A DNA stretch of 47,249 nucleotides from Syncephalastrum monosporum B8922 (taxonomy: Eukaryota; Mucoromycota; Mucoromycetes; Mucorales; Syncephalastraceae): positions 1 to 47,249 of the forward strand of contig JNEN01000750.1 in the NCBI GenBank assembly GCA_000697355.1, in the 5' to 3' direction. Positions 21,659 through 32,776 of the stretch are shown piece by piece. Under the pieces are notes generated by a model. That model saw only the letters and a list, made by a program, of their open reading frames with translations, was not told the DNA's origin and ran no database searches. Both the position numbers and the translations under genes were made by a program. The first letter of the stretch is position 1; each line of letters begins with the position of its first letter.

Positions 21659-23908
21659 ATGGCGCAGTACACGGTCGAATCGCTCAAACAGCAACCACTC
21701 TGCGCCCTCCATTTGCCTGACGCCCTGCTCAGCTTACTGGAACCCGTCAACGAGCAGCATGCAGAAGAGCAGGCCGCCTCATTTCCACAACTCACCCAAG
21801 ATCAGCTCGACAGCCTGCAGACACGACTCGAGCAGCAGCGCCAACGGGACCTCGGCGAGGACGACTGGACCAGCAGCTTGACCTGCCGCACCTGCCACAT
21901 CCAGTTTGACGCGTCGGACCGAGAAGGCCACCGCAAGCACTTTGTCACGGACTGGCACCGATACAACATTAAGCGTAAACTCGATTTGAACCAGGCACCT
22001 GTCTCGCTGCAGGAATTCGAAGCCCTGTTGGAAAGTAAGTCTTGCCTGGCCTGGCCTGATCTGTCCTATTCTACTCTATTCTATTCTATACTATGCAACC
22101 CCACGTATGTCTGCATTCGTATGACTCATTTTCATGGCCAGATCTATCTGAAAGTCTGTCCGGCTCTGACTCTGAGCCGGAAGAGGCAGCAGCCCCGGAG
22201 GACGACGATGACGTGTCCAACTTGATCGACAAGCAGCTTGACCTGAATGACCCTCCACCATCGGAGCAAAAGCCCATCCTTACCGCGCTGCAGAAGAAGT
22301 ATTCTGCGCTGATATGGTACGGAGCGCCCTCCATCTCAAAGTCGCTCCAAATCGGCGTTTACGGTCACCTCGCACCCAATCGTGATGCGCTCTCCAAGTT
22401 GCAAGCACCCAAGACGAAGCGTTTGTGGAGTATCATCATGATTGGAGGCGGTCACTTTGCAGCAGGTGTGATCGATGTGAACCAGAGTGCGCGCACGCCT
22501 TTGGATACATCAGGCAAAGGCGTCAAGATGATCGCCCACAAAACATTTCACCGATATACCAGTAAGTCGGCACCTGACATACACACACCCTATGCTTCCA
22601 GTAGGTGCTCATGGACTTGTGATTGCTAGCACGTCGTAAACAGGGTGGTGCACAGTCAGCAAACGATAATGCCAAAGGTGCGGCTAACTCAGCCGGTGCT
22701 CAAATCAGACGCTACAATGAAGTGAAACTGCAGCAGGCAAGCAAACCTATTGGTTGAACAAGAAGTAACCAGGCGACGATCTCTAATGCTATGAAATAGG
22801 AGGTGCGCGAGGTGCTGGATCAGTGGAAGCAGCATTTTGTCGACAGCGAGTTTATCTTTGTTCACGCTCCCAGCAACAATCGCAAAGTATTATTCAACTA
22901 TGAAGACGCTGTTCTGAATCCTCGGGGTAAGTGGGAGAACACGCATTTAATTACCCTGGAAGTAATTAACCTAAATCGACAGAAAATTCACGAATCAAAT
23001 CGGTCCCTTTTCCGACGAGGAGACCCACATTGAACGAGATCAAGCGTGTTTTTATTGAAATGGTGTCCGCCAAAGTGATCGAAATCGATTATGCCGCGGT
23101 TGAAACCGCCCGCCAAAAAGCGCTCGAAAAGGAAGCCAAGGCGCGGCAACAACTGGAAAAGTCGCGAATGAAAAAGATGACGGGACAAACCGACGTCGAC
23201 CATCCACCCGAAATGGCCCCCGAATTGGAAAAGTTACTTGCACTAACCAAGCAAGGCAAAGAGCAGTTACTGTTGGCTCATATCCGGAAGCATGAAAACT
23301 CGCTATTGCCAATGGTCCGTGGAACATTGGATGACGGAGTGGATGACACACGGCGACAGCCTACGCTGCTTCACATTGCGTCCAGCCTCGGGCACGCGCA
23401 AGTGGTTGACATGCTGATCCGAGAACTCGACGCTGACCCCACGATCGCGAACGACCTGAACAAGACAGCCTATGATGTAGCCAAGGGCAAGGATGTCCGC
23501 ACCGTGTTCCGACGTTGCATGTGCGACCTGCCTGACCATTGGGCCTGGCGCGATGCGGCCCATGTACCGACCCCCATGACGCGCGAGGCCGAGCTCGAGC
23601 AAATAGAAAAGGACCGGCAGCGGCAGGCGCGCGAAGAAGAACGGCGACTCAAGATTGAGAACGAGCGACGAGCGCGTGAAGAGGCCCGGATGGCCAAGGA
23701 GGAATCTGAGAGGCAACAGAGGAAACAAGAACAACGAGATAAGCAGCGTGCATCAGCCTCACTCAAGTCGACGACACGAACGCTAGGAGGAAGCAGAGCA
23801 ACGAGTACCGAAATGAGTATGGCCAGCATGACACCTGAAGCTCGGATGCGCTTAGAAAGGGAAATGAGAGCAAGAGCGGCCGAGGAGCGTATGCGCCGGT
23901 TGCAATAA
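21659..23908 (+). CDS. VMS1: Vms1/ANKZF1 peptidyl-tRNA hydrolase of ribosome quality control (651 aa)
   Basis: Five exons: 21659-22034, 22142-22561, 22630-22736, 22800-22926 and 22983-23908. Intron 3 needs a GC donor (CAG|GCAAGC) to keep frame. Domains in order: a C2H2-type zinc finger (Cys76, Cys79, His94, His100); the VLRF1 release-factor-like domain, with 'HRYT' and 'KQGGAQSANDN', where Gln274 matches the catalytic Gln of Vms1/ANKZF1, and 'VPFPTRRPT'; ankyrin repeats ('TLLHIASSLGHAQVVDMLI') at about 460-520; a Glu/Arg-rich coiled coil; and a C-terminal VCP-interacting motif ('RARAAEERMRRL'). The enzyme cleaves nascent chains from tRNA on stalled 60S subunits and binds Cdc48/p97, also at mitochondria. 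All key parts are present. Confidence 0.92.
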
Positions 23909-25685
23909 CAATGAAACAAACCCGTTTTTGCTTGGATTATGAGGAGGTGTGGTTGTGTCAATTGACACCTTATTCCATAGACTGTACATATGCACGCCTC
24001 TTGCACAGAAACAAAGAAAAAATGAATAGGGGATACCACCCTGTTCCCCTTGATAGGATCATGTAAAAATAGACACTTGGGAGATAAAAGTACAATAATG
24101 AAAACTCGCGTAATGTCGACATATTATCTTGCATATATGGAGAAAGGAAGGGGGAAAAAGAGGAAGACCATTCAAATCGTGTTTTTGTTCACATATAACA
24201 TGCGGATGGGTGGAAGAGATGTATATAAGAAAAAATGATGTTCTTGCATTATCTGCGAATATGTCCCAGTTGAGGCAAGGAGGCGCAGCACCAATGAAAG
24301 GATCATCGCGCAGTGTGCTGCATAAATGTGCTCAGAAGTGTGTGCGTCTCAGTAAAAACATGTTAGCATATATAGGAGGAAGCGAGTACCGCTGTTGACG
24401 ATCGTCGTCGCATCTTATTACTAGTGTGACCCATCATCGTCTTGCTATCTCACTAAAGCGGGCGGAGATCCTCTGGCATATATGCTGTCAGCTGTTGCCT
24501 ACCATCATAACTTTCCCTAAGCACAAGGAGTTGGGTAATTTAAGGTCACTGATGTTCCGCCACGCTCCAACAGCGTCTCACTGGTTTATTTACCTCTCAG
24601 ATGCTTTCTAATGGCACTGAGGAAGAGGGGAAAGTAAGCGCTATTGAAGGACAGGGTGTATGTTTACCGGCTCATCGTTTCCTTCTCATTAAAATGAAGT
24701 GGTGGGACACATATATGCCGACCAAATTAAACATCTGCCTGACTTTGTGCCAATACCATCAGTTTACGTATATGATATGACGGACCTCCGTCACAATCAA
24801 ACCATAAAAAAGTTCAATGCTCCGTCGTGTAACGAGCGGCGCTGTTACACGGACTCTTATTGTTGGGGGGACGAATATTAGTTGCATGCATCTCCTCACG
24901 TCTTGGAATGACAGGCTAGACAGGGATGGGAGTGCAAGGAAAAATAAGAAGAAATGCAAAATAATACCAATAGTAATCTTCTGCGAGTGTTTCCAGGAGA
25001 CCTAGTGAAGGAGTTAAGATTATTGGGGGGGTGCAAGTAAGAGCTAAACTAGCACCAACAAGAAGCATGTTTTAGAGGGGAAGACGAAAAAAAAAAAGTT
25101 AGAGAGAGAGAAAATATGGCAGATGGATAGACAGACATAAAGGGGATAAGCCTCACGACACAATGATATACGCCTCAAATTAGACAGCCAGGACATGGGG
25201 TGAGAAAAGTGGGGAGGATCATTTAGACTCAGAGCAGCACTTTCCGTACAAACAGGGCAGGTAAGCGAATTGCTTCCACACTCTTTTATAGTCTTGCTTG
25301 CTGAAACTGTCTGCCATCGAATGGGATATGTGCATAAAGTACGTGATGCCATCGCAGTACGAAAGAGAAAAATAAGAGAGGAAGGGTCTGAAGTTGATTT
25401 GGCGGGAAGAAAGGAGGGTGAGGTCTCCCTTCTTCCGTTTCCTTGGATGGATTTGGGCAACAGCGGTAAGCCAAAGCTAATTCATTTATGGCAATCGATT
25501 GTACTCTATTGAAGCGGGTCCAGGAACATAGAAAAAGGAACCCTTTTTCGAGATTTAATCCACTTTCTCTCTCTTTCTCACTGTTTCTAACTTTTTTTTT
25601 CTCTTTTTCAATCTCCATATCCTTTACCCTTCACGGTCGTTTCAACCAGAGCGCATACCCACGCGTTCTTGCTATCGTTCAACCT
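23909..25685. other. Long AT-rich intergenic region
   Basis: No gene is supported over about 1.8 kb. A 26-bp imperfect palindrome lies at 24826-24851. Short ORFs (for example on the minus strand at 25044-25460) run through homopolymers and have no recognisable features. The last 130 bases are pyrimidine-rich, which suits the leader of the ankyrin gene. Confidence 0.4.
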
Positions 25686-27872
25686 ATGACTCTTTCGCCT
25701 TCTGCATCTTTTTGTGAAGACATCTCTCGACCTTTTGATCGCATGCATATCCAACCTAACGAAAAAGACATGCCCCCAATGACACCGCGCGAGTGCCTCA
25801 TTGAGCTGATACAGCAAGTTGATCAGGACAACCTGCGACAGGTCCTCAACATTGAAATGAACCGACTTATGACCGACCACGAACGACTGGTAACGATGCT
25901 GCAGCAACGCACGCTCGTGCTCGAACAAGAGAATGAATCTCTGAGAGCGAGTGGCGAAGAATACCAGCGACGATACGAAAAAGCCGTGCGCGAGATGCAG
26001 TTCTTTAAGAAAAAATATGACCGTGCCATGTCCAGCGGCGCCACTGAGACGAGACGTCGCAGTCTGTCTGTCGACTCTGAGCTGATACCCTCTTCCTTAA
26101 TTTCTGGCAGCAGCGACGAACAAAATCAACATATTGCCATGGCGCCGGCCGCCAGTTCACCCGCGACATACCCTCTGACCCCTACGAGCCCCCAACCTTC
26201 ATCCACCCTCGCCTCGAGCATACGCGAGAGCACATACTCCCTTGATTCCCAAGGCAAGCCGCGATCGCAGGGTATCGGGATGCACTCGGGCTCGCCCTCC
26301 ATAAGCTCAATTGCATCGTCTCAGCAGCAGCAGCAGCCTCATCAGGCTATTCCGGTCAACTACGGACCGACACCATCCGCGTCGTCCGCGTCCTACTGGA
26401 ACAACACGCCTCTGCCGTCGGTTCCCTCCGTCACGTCCACTTCGTCCACCGCCACGATCTCCGCCTCTTCATCCCTGCCCCCGCCAGCACCACCCCCGGT
26501 CTCCTCGGTTAGCACAGACATGCCCCGGATACGAGGCCATCGGCATGCAGGCACAAACAGCGTCTACAGTGTCAGCACCGAGAGCTCGTACACACCCTCA
26601 CTTCATACCCTCAGCGAAAACGGCGCCTCCAAGCATGGGAGCACTTCCTCCTGGCAGTACCTCCGTCACAACCCCTCCATGCACTCATCCTACTCGACAC
26701 CTTCATCCTCCCTTTCTTCTGCCAGCCATCCCTCCCAGACCTCCAACTCGGCCTACTCCGTGCCCATGACGCCTGTTCGTTCTAGCACATCCACAAACGG
26801 CTACACCGGCTCCAACCTGATCCAGCAGCGCCGCGTTGATCCGCTCTTGTTTGGTGGCTCCGACGGCTTGTGGGACACGATCGCAAAGAGCAAGGGTAGC
26901 GACGCCACTGTTGAAAAAATTATTAGGTACGTATGCACATAATATGAGATGCATTGCACGTGAAAGTTATAGACCTTTATTCTCATATTTTATTGCATGC
27001 ATAACAGTAACTTCTTGCGTCGCGGTGGGTCACCCAACACAGCCAAGCAGTCGGCAACGGTAGGAGCTGTCAAGAGCGGTTATGGCATGGTCCACGCCCT
27101 CATTGTGACCAAGGCTCCGGGCGCGCTTGACCTTTTACTGCAACAGGGCGGCAACCCGAATGCGTTTACACTCAGCCAACCCGATGAGGACAAGGTGACA
27201 CCGTGCTATCTCGCGGCCAAGGTAGGCTGGCTCGCTGGTTTGCAAAAACTCGTGCAAGCCGGTGGTGATCTCATTCGCGCACGAGGCCACGGTCCGCTCA
27301 ACAAGACTGCTCTCCACGTTGCTGCTGAGCACTGCCATGCTGCTGTTGCCGAGTTCATTGTCGGTTATACTGAGGGCGCCCTCAACGCGGTCCTGGATTC
27401 ACAAGGTACAGTTTTCATTCTTTACATCCTTGATGCACTGTAAGACTCATATCTCATTTCTTTTTTTTTTCGGACATCAGGCGCCACCGTATTGCATTAT
27501 GCAAGTATGTCAGGGCACACGGACCTGGTGACCTTTTTCTCTCGGTCATGCCAAGTTCCTGTCACACAAGCCGACGCCCGTGGTGAGCTTCCGATTCACT
27601 GGGCTGCTCGCCATGGTCGCCTCGAGGTGGTCACGCTTCTCATTGAACGCTTTGGCTGTGATCCCAACGCGTACATTCACAAAAAGGTCGGCACGCCCGT
27701 CGACTTTGCAAAAGCAGGAGGACACAAACGGCTCGTTGAGTATCTCAAGGGCGTCGGCGGCTTATCAGCAAAAAAAATGGACAAAAAGCGCGGTGAGGAA
27801 GTGCCGACACATCTTACTTCCACTCTTGCAAGGAACGGCCTCTTCGGCAGTGATAACGATTCCTTCTTTTAA
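25686..27872 (+). CDS. Coiled-coil and ankyrin-repeat protein (676 aa)
   Basis: Three exons: 25686-26926, 27008-27405 and 27481-27872, joined in frame (phases 2 and 1). The start at 25686 was chosen because the in-frame ATG at 25488 would translate a pyrimidine-rich leader-like stretch; 25743 is a later alternative. The N terminus has a conserved-looking helix ('TPRECLIELIQQVDQDNLRQ') running into a coiled coil (about 35-115). A long Ser/Thr/Pro-rich disordered region follows (about 120-400), with a Gln5 run. After a short linker come four to five ankyrin repeats (about 440-640; 'TPCYLAAKVGWLAGLQKLVQ', 'TALHVAAEH', 'TVLHYASMSGHTDLV', 'PIHWAARHGRLEVV'). Ankyrin repeats bind other proteins. No enzymatic motif is present, and the partner is unknown. 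Confidence 0.8.
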
Positions 27873-28957
27873 TACCTTTCATTGTGTGTTGTTGATCGAC
27901 ATGTATTGTATTTCCATTCCACTTTTCTCTATACATAACGCCCTAAAAAAGCATTCTCAGTATCACATACGCACAGCTTTCATCATTAAGTGTAGGAAAA
28001 GGGTATATCACTGCATGTGTAGATCATGGAATAAGTTTTTAGCTCCAGGCATAATGCAAGACCTAGTCGACAGCACAAACGATCAGGTATTGCAAGCAAT
28101 GCAGCAACCATTGGCCACAGCCTGAGGCGGGTGAGGCCCTTGCCAAATGATTTTGCACGCAAGCAATGCCTTCCTTCCTTTGTGTAGCGTATATTCAAGC
28201 AGTAGTGACTTACCTAACGGAAGAATGGGTCAGGTTGATTATCCAAATATTTTGACTGACCAAGTTTAGGAGGGATGTAGATGGTTATGGAGATGAGTTC
28301 CGATAGAAAAGGATTGAGCATGATATAGCACACATGGGCAACACATAGGGTGGAACTGGATGGGAACCAGCATTGGTACATCTGAGACCATTACAGAGAA
28401 CCTAGTTAATGACTGGTGCTTGCTAATGGTGGAGCTGAGCGTGTCAAAATGGAAATAAAGAGTAAAGTGAATAAAAATATTATCGCGGATATGAATGAGT
28501 ATGAGAGGAGGACGTTGTTGCACATAGTAAGGTTTCTCGGGCAGGAGTGAATTCGAGCATGCTAAAGAATTGGTATATCAACGGGAAATGATGTAGAAGA
28601 TGTTAATCCAGGAAGACAGATGATGATAGACTAGGCACTACGTTGAATAGCTATTTACGTCTTTAATGTAGATGTTAAAATAAGGAGAACTCTGTAAAAG
28701 AAAGAAGTTTAGGAGAGAAAATTGCTTCAACTTCCACAGACTGTTTCAATCTGCTACACTCAAAACTATTTTTCAACTCTTCTTTATTAACTGCCTTCAT
28801 GAGTCGTAGATCAACTAGTGCTGCACAGCAGAGAAGTAGGAGTACATGTAGAGAGTGTGGATTGCGAGATGAGCAGTCAAATAGAGCTCATTCTAGCCTT
28901 TATTCTTTTGTGGAGTGTTACATATCAGGGCCTTGACAGTAAATATTCTCCGACGTT
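27873..28957. other. Intergenic region
   Basis: About 1.1 kb of AT-rich sequence between two genes facing each other. It contains no supported ORF or RNA gene and presumably holds both 3' untranslated regions. Confidence 0.4.
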
Positions 28958-29884
28958 CTATTCTTCTTCTTCTTCCTCTTCCTGGGTAAGAGTAGTCTCC
29001 AACAATTGATATCGGCGACAGATTTCCGCTGTATCGGTCAGGGTGCGCTCCAGGTCGCGGTTTATGTCCGCAACGATCTCCCGCAACATTGTGATGTTGT
29101 CTTCATATGCCACCTGGGTTTCTTCGCTTGCGGCTTCCAGTTCCTCAGCATGAGCCCTAACCCAATCTTGATACGCGCTATCCATTACGGCTTTGGGACG
29201 ACCGAAGGAGCGCATTTCAGCCACCATGTGCCTCAAGCTATCAGCGCCTCCTTGTTGGCGCATCGTAGCTATCTCTTGCTGGACATTCTCAAGACGTGCA
29301 GTTACCTCGTCGCGGTGATGGAAATGCTCTTGCTGGGTAGTCTGTCGTATCGCCTGGGTGATCAGGAGGTGGCTCAGATCGACATAAGTGTTCCGCTCTT
29401 CTTGTAGCAAGTCCATTACCGTCTGCTTGATCTCTTGAAGTCGTTGCTCGCTCAGAGGTTCGGATACGGTAGGATTTTCAACGGTTTCATCTGATACTTG
29501 GCTATCTGTGTACTCTGGCACTTGAAGGATTGGCGACAGGAGGGTCTCGTCTACATCGTCGGGACTATGAGGTTGACTTGGGCGAACAGTGGCTGGCCCC
29601 ACCGAGCGTGCTTGGTTAGGCTCTTGCTGCTCAAGCTCTTGTTGATCTGGTGATGTAGGAATAGGGGGATCTTCAGGTAGGTCTGCCGGTGCCGAAAAGG
29701 AACGCCTTTGAGCACGCATCCGAGGCCTGTACGGATATAACTGAGGATCGGAAGAGATGCGAAGCAGGCGTACTGGTGGGTATTCCGGTATCCTCGGCGA
29801 AGCTGATCGCGTCTGCCTTTGGCGCACGTTGCGATCCACTGTTAACTCCTCTGATGCTGCTCGCTTCGCTCCTATATCTGTCAT
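28958..29884 (-). CDS. Lineage-specific coiled-coil protein (308 aa)
   Basis: A single uninterrupted minus-strand ORF with ATG at 29884 and a TATAAATA box at 30021-30028. The first 130 residues are disordered, with Arg/Ser/Pro-rich basic patches ('VRQRQTRSASPR') and later acidic Gln/Pro-rich sequence. Residues of about 145-300 form a long helical coiled coil ('EIKQTVMDLLQEERNTY', 'LENVQQEIATMRQQ', 'MLREIVADINRDLERTL'). The C terminus is a run of seven Glu encoded by a TTC/TTC-rich microsatellite on the plus strand. The layout (basic disordered half, then a coiled coil) is the same as the gene at 3361-4876, but I cannot show sequence homology. An additional 5' exon is possible. No function is assigned. 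Confidence 0.5.
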   Translation of the reverse strand: MTDIGAKRAASEELTVDRNVRQRQTRSASPRIPEYPPVRLLRISSDPQLYPYRPRMRAQRRSFSAPADLPEDPPIPTSPDQQELEQQEPNQARSVGPATVRPSQPHSPDDVDETLLSPILQVPEYTDSQVSDETVENPTVSEPLSEQRLQEIKQTVMDLLQEERNTYVDLSHLLITQAIRQTTQQEHFHHRDEVTARLENVQQEIATMRQQGGADSLRHMVAEMRSFGRPKAVMDSAYQDWVRAHAEELEAASEETQVAYEDNITMLREIVADINRDLERTLTDTAEICRRYQLLETTLTQEEEEEEE

Positions 29885-32776
29885 CCTTTTGGAATTGTGT
29901 ACTTGAATCGAAGGTAAGTTTTGTTTCTGAATAGATAGTTTTGTTACCTTTCTTTACTACCTGAACTAGACGAAAAATAGAAGGAAACGACAGCACGCAT
30001 CAAGAACTAGTAGAAGAATGTATTTATAGAGGCGGATTATAATGATGGTCTTGAATAATGGTCACCAACAAATGCTGGGTTGACAATGAAAAAGGATAAC
30101 TGACTATGATGTGATTGGCACGACGATCGCAGCTTATAAAGCTGCATGAATCCCTTGTGTGTGTAAACATGTATAGGCCGCATATCACAAAGCCCATAAT
30201 ATCCAAAGCTAAAAATACTACCTTCACTTGCCTGAGAGCAAAAGTAGACGTTGTTGACAGCGGCCCGCAAGAAGTCAAGATGAATTTGTATGCATCTGCA
30301 ATAATCCTGCTACATCATAGGTACACGATACGCCATGCACTGAAGGATTTTTGAATTCCTTGTAGTGATAGATCTGCCTTATGGTAGCTAGAAAGAAAGG
30401 ATAAAATAGCGTACTAGAATGCTTTTCACTGATATATATTGCAGCTATATTATATTCCTCCGCAAAATAGGTGACTCTCCAGACTAAGGCTTCTCTGTAA
30501 CTGCATCACGAACACTACCTGGCTTATGCCAGATTATTTCATGCTTTTATCACGCGATAGCAATATGTTACATAATATGTATGCGTGATGCGAGATATAC
30601 TGAATGAAATATCCATTCGTTCGCTGTGAAGCATTAATGAGTACAAACAGACTTCGCTGCATATATTTCTGGTACCATTTCCATGACCAATACCGGCCTC
30701 ATGGCTTACTGTCATAAATTATAATAACATTTGGATGTTTTGTAAGTGCTATTTTTCCGAAGTATGTTTGATGAGTTCATTATGTTTTACATTTGTAAAA
30801 TAGAGTCAAAAGTAGACAAAGATACCAGCATATCCTGGCGTCATTTCATTATACAGGATCCAGTCAAAGTGCATGGAAGAGAATTTCGTCCTGTGCCTGA
30901 CTTCAAATCCCGCACGCAACGCGGTAATCGAATCCTGCCCATTCATGCAAGGTTTCCGTCGTCCTGCTATCAGGTCATATACTGCACTGCCTCTGCTTCT
31001 TTCTAGTATCAGTAGGCAACCAGCAGCTTACTTGCTAGCAGTTTATTTTTGACTGATATGAGCCACAAGATAGTCAAGCATTCTCTTGGTTTTGCGAATG
31101 CCATTTAACAAGATATAGAGAAAGCAGATAAGTTTCTTCATATCTGACATCACTTCTGCTGAACACACACGACACCAATACCGTATTAATAAGGGAATTA
31201 TTTTCTCTTCAGGAAACATGGATCGTGTCATAGTAAAGTAAGCCAGTGATTCCATTACGAAAGATACCTGACGTCAATCCATGTCAGGGTCTTTTTTCCC
31301 TTGCGTTCTTTTTCCCAATGGGTACACGAGAGTTATGTAATCGCATGAAAGTCCATTGATGCGAGTCTGTTTCACAGAAAGTACCTGTCTTCTCATACCT
31401 CGTCTACTTTTCTTCTTTTCTTTGTTCTCGCTTAAGTCCATCTTCAGGCAAGTATATTCATGCTCATTGAAGCATAAACCAACGAGCGCAGCCTACATAG
31501 AACGAACTCATTGGGGTCCCTCTGCCACCGGTTGCCATCCCATATCCATGTATCGCATCGATGCGCTTGAAAGTAATTTGTAACGTTGAAGAATACTTCT
31601 TTTCGGACATCCTTAACTTTTCTACAATGTGTACGTAGCTCGCTGTCTTGTCTCATCTCCTGTCTTCCTCTCTGGCTGCGCCTTTCTCCCCTCGCACTAT
31701 AAGGTTTTTCTTTTCTTCGCTTTTTTCTCTGCCCATACGTGAAGCAGACTCATGTCTATACAAGTAGTATGAGTCATCAGCATACGTTCATTCCCATTTG
31801 CTCTCTTCTTGTTTTCTTTCCCGTTTGAGTTCTCCTAGCCTAGACATTCGATAGCCTGTACCACCGCTGAAAATCCTCAGTGACATGGCCACCACGCCAG
31901 ATGTCTGCTCCCTCGCCACTGTGACTCAAAAGTGTATTCAGCTTCAGGTGATCTGGCGGCAGCGCGCCATGAGTGCGCGTTAGCGACCCAGGCCTAAGCC
32001 GCTTGGGTATATAACATGAAGTGTTGTCCACGAGAGTTTATCTCGGAAAGAGATCCCATAAGCTAGTTAGAATGAATAGTATATATGTGAAAGAGAGGAA
32101 GTTGTAATGGCTCAATAAGCATGATTCTGTCAACAAAAAAAGGTTTAATAGATGTTGGCGAATTTTTAGCGCCATCACACCGACTGATGGGATTCGTGTC
32201 ACGCCAAGATAAAAAAAAAAGACGAGACATCCAATACAAGTTTCATATGGTTACTTGATTTTTTCCAGCATGATCCCGCAAAGAATTCCCCAAAAGATCA
32301 CTGAAAACGGTGTAAAAGCTGCTTTGTAATGTACCACGCTGCGTGCTGAGATATTAATTATCATGTCTATGCTTACGACCGCGAGTTCTTTACGTAAACT
32401 GATACAAAGTGCATATGAAACACTATCAGGCAGTACTAATAAGACATGTTTAGTGGGTATTCATTGTATTCTGATCTGAACAAGAAAAGAGAGCCTTACT
32501 GTAGAATATAATTAAAACAGAAGGTGAGTACTGTATGTAGGTCGGGTCATGGAAATGCAAGGCAGGATTCTCCGCACATCCCAAAACGAGATTGTACACG
32601 CTCATCTTATAGACAGAAGCGCGTGCTTCCCGGGACTCTGCCGAGTGGGTGGCTTCTTTTCCTTGCATCCACGCTCCCCACGCATATTCATTCGTATCTC
32701 GCTCCCCCCGGCCTCTCCCCCCCCCCCCCCTTTTCTCCTGCTTTTGCCCTTTTCTACTTGGCTAGCCTCCTCGAGT
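29885..32776. other. Gene-poor AT-rich region with one coding-like island
   Basis: Nearly 3 kb without a firm gene. An island at about 31845-32031 is richer in GC and open on both strands: a 32-codon plus ORF (ATG at 31884) and a 63-codon minus ORF (32031-31840). A further minus ORF at 31656-31444 has balanced composition. These may be exons of an undetected small gene or relics. Just upstream of the kinase ATG there is a run of 14 C (32717-32730). Confidence 0.35.
30021..30028 (-). promoter_or_regulatory. TATA box of the 29-kb coiled-coil gene
   Basis: Minus-strand TATAAATA about 140 bp upstream of the ATG at 29884; a leader, possibly with an intron, would lie between. Confidence 0.35.

Noticed and set aside
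25044..25460. 138-codon minus ORF with a CPVC motif
   Set aside because: Low-complexity Phe/Ser end, no conserved spacing for a zinc finger, and no transcript-like features.
30900..30960. Possible tRNA-like T arm (AATCGAATCC)
   Set aside because: No matching acceptor, D or anticodon stems could be drawn around it.
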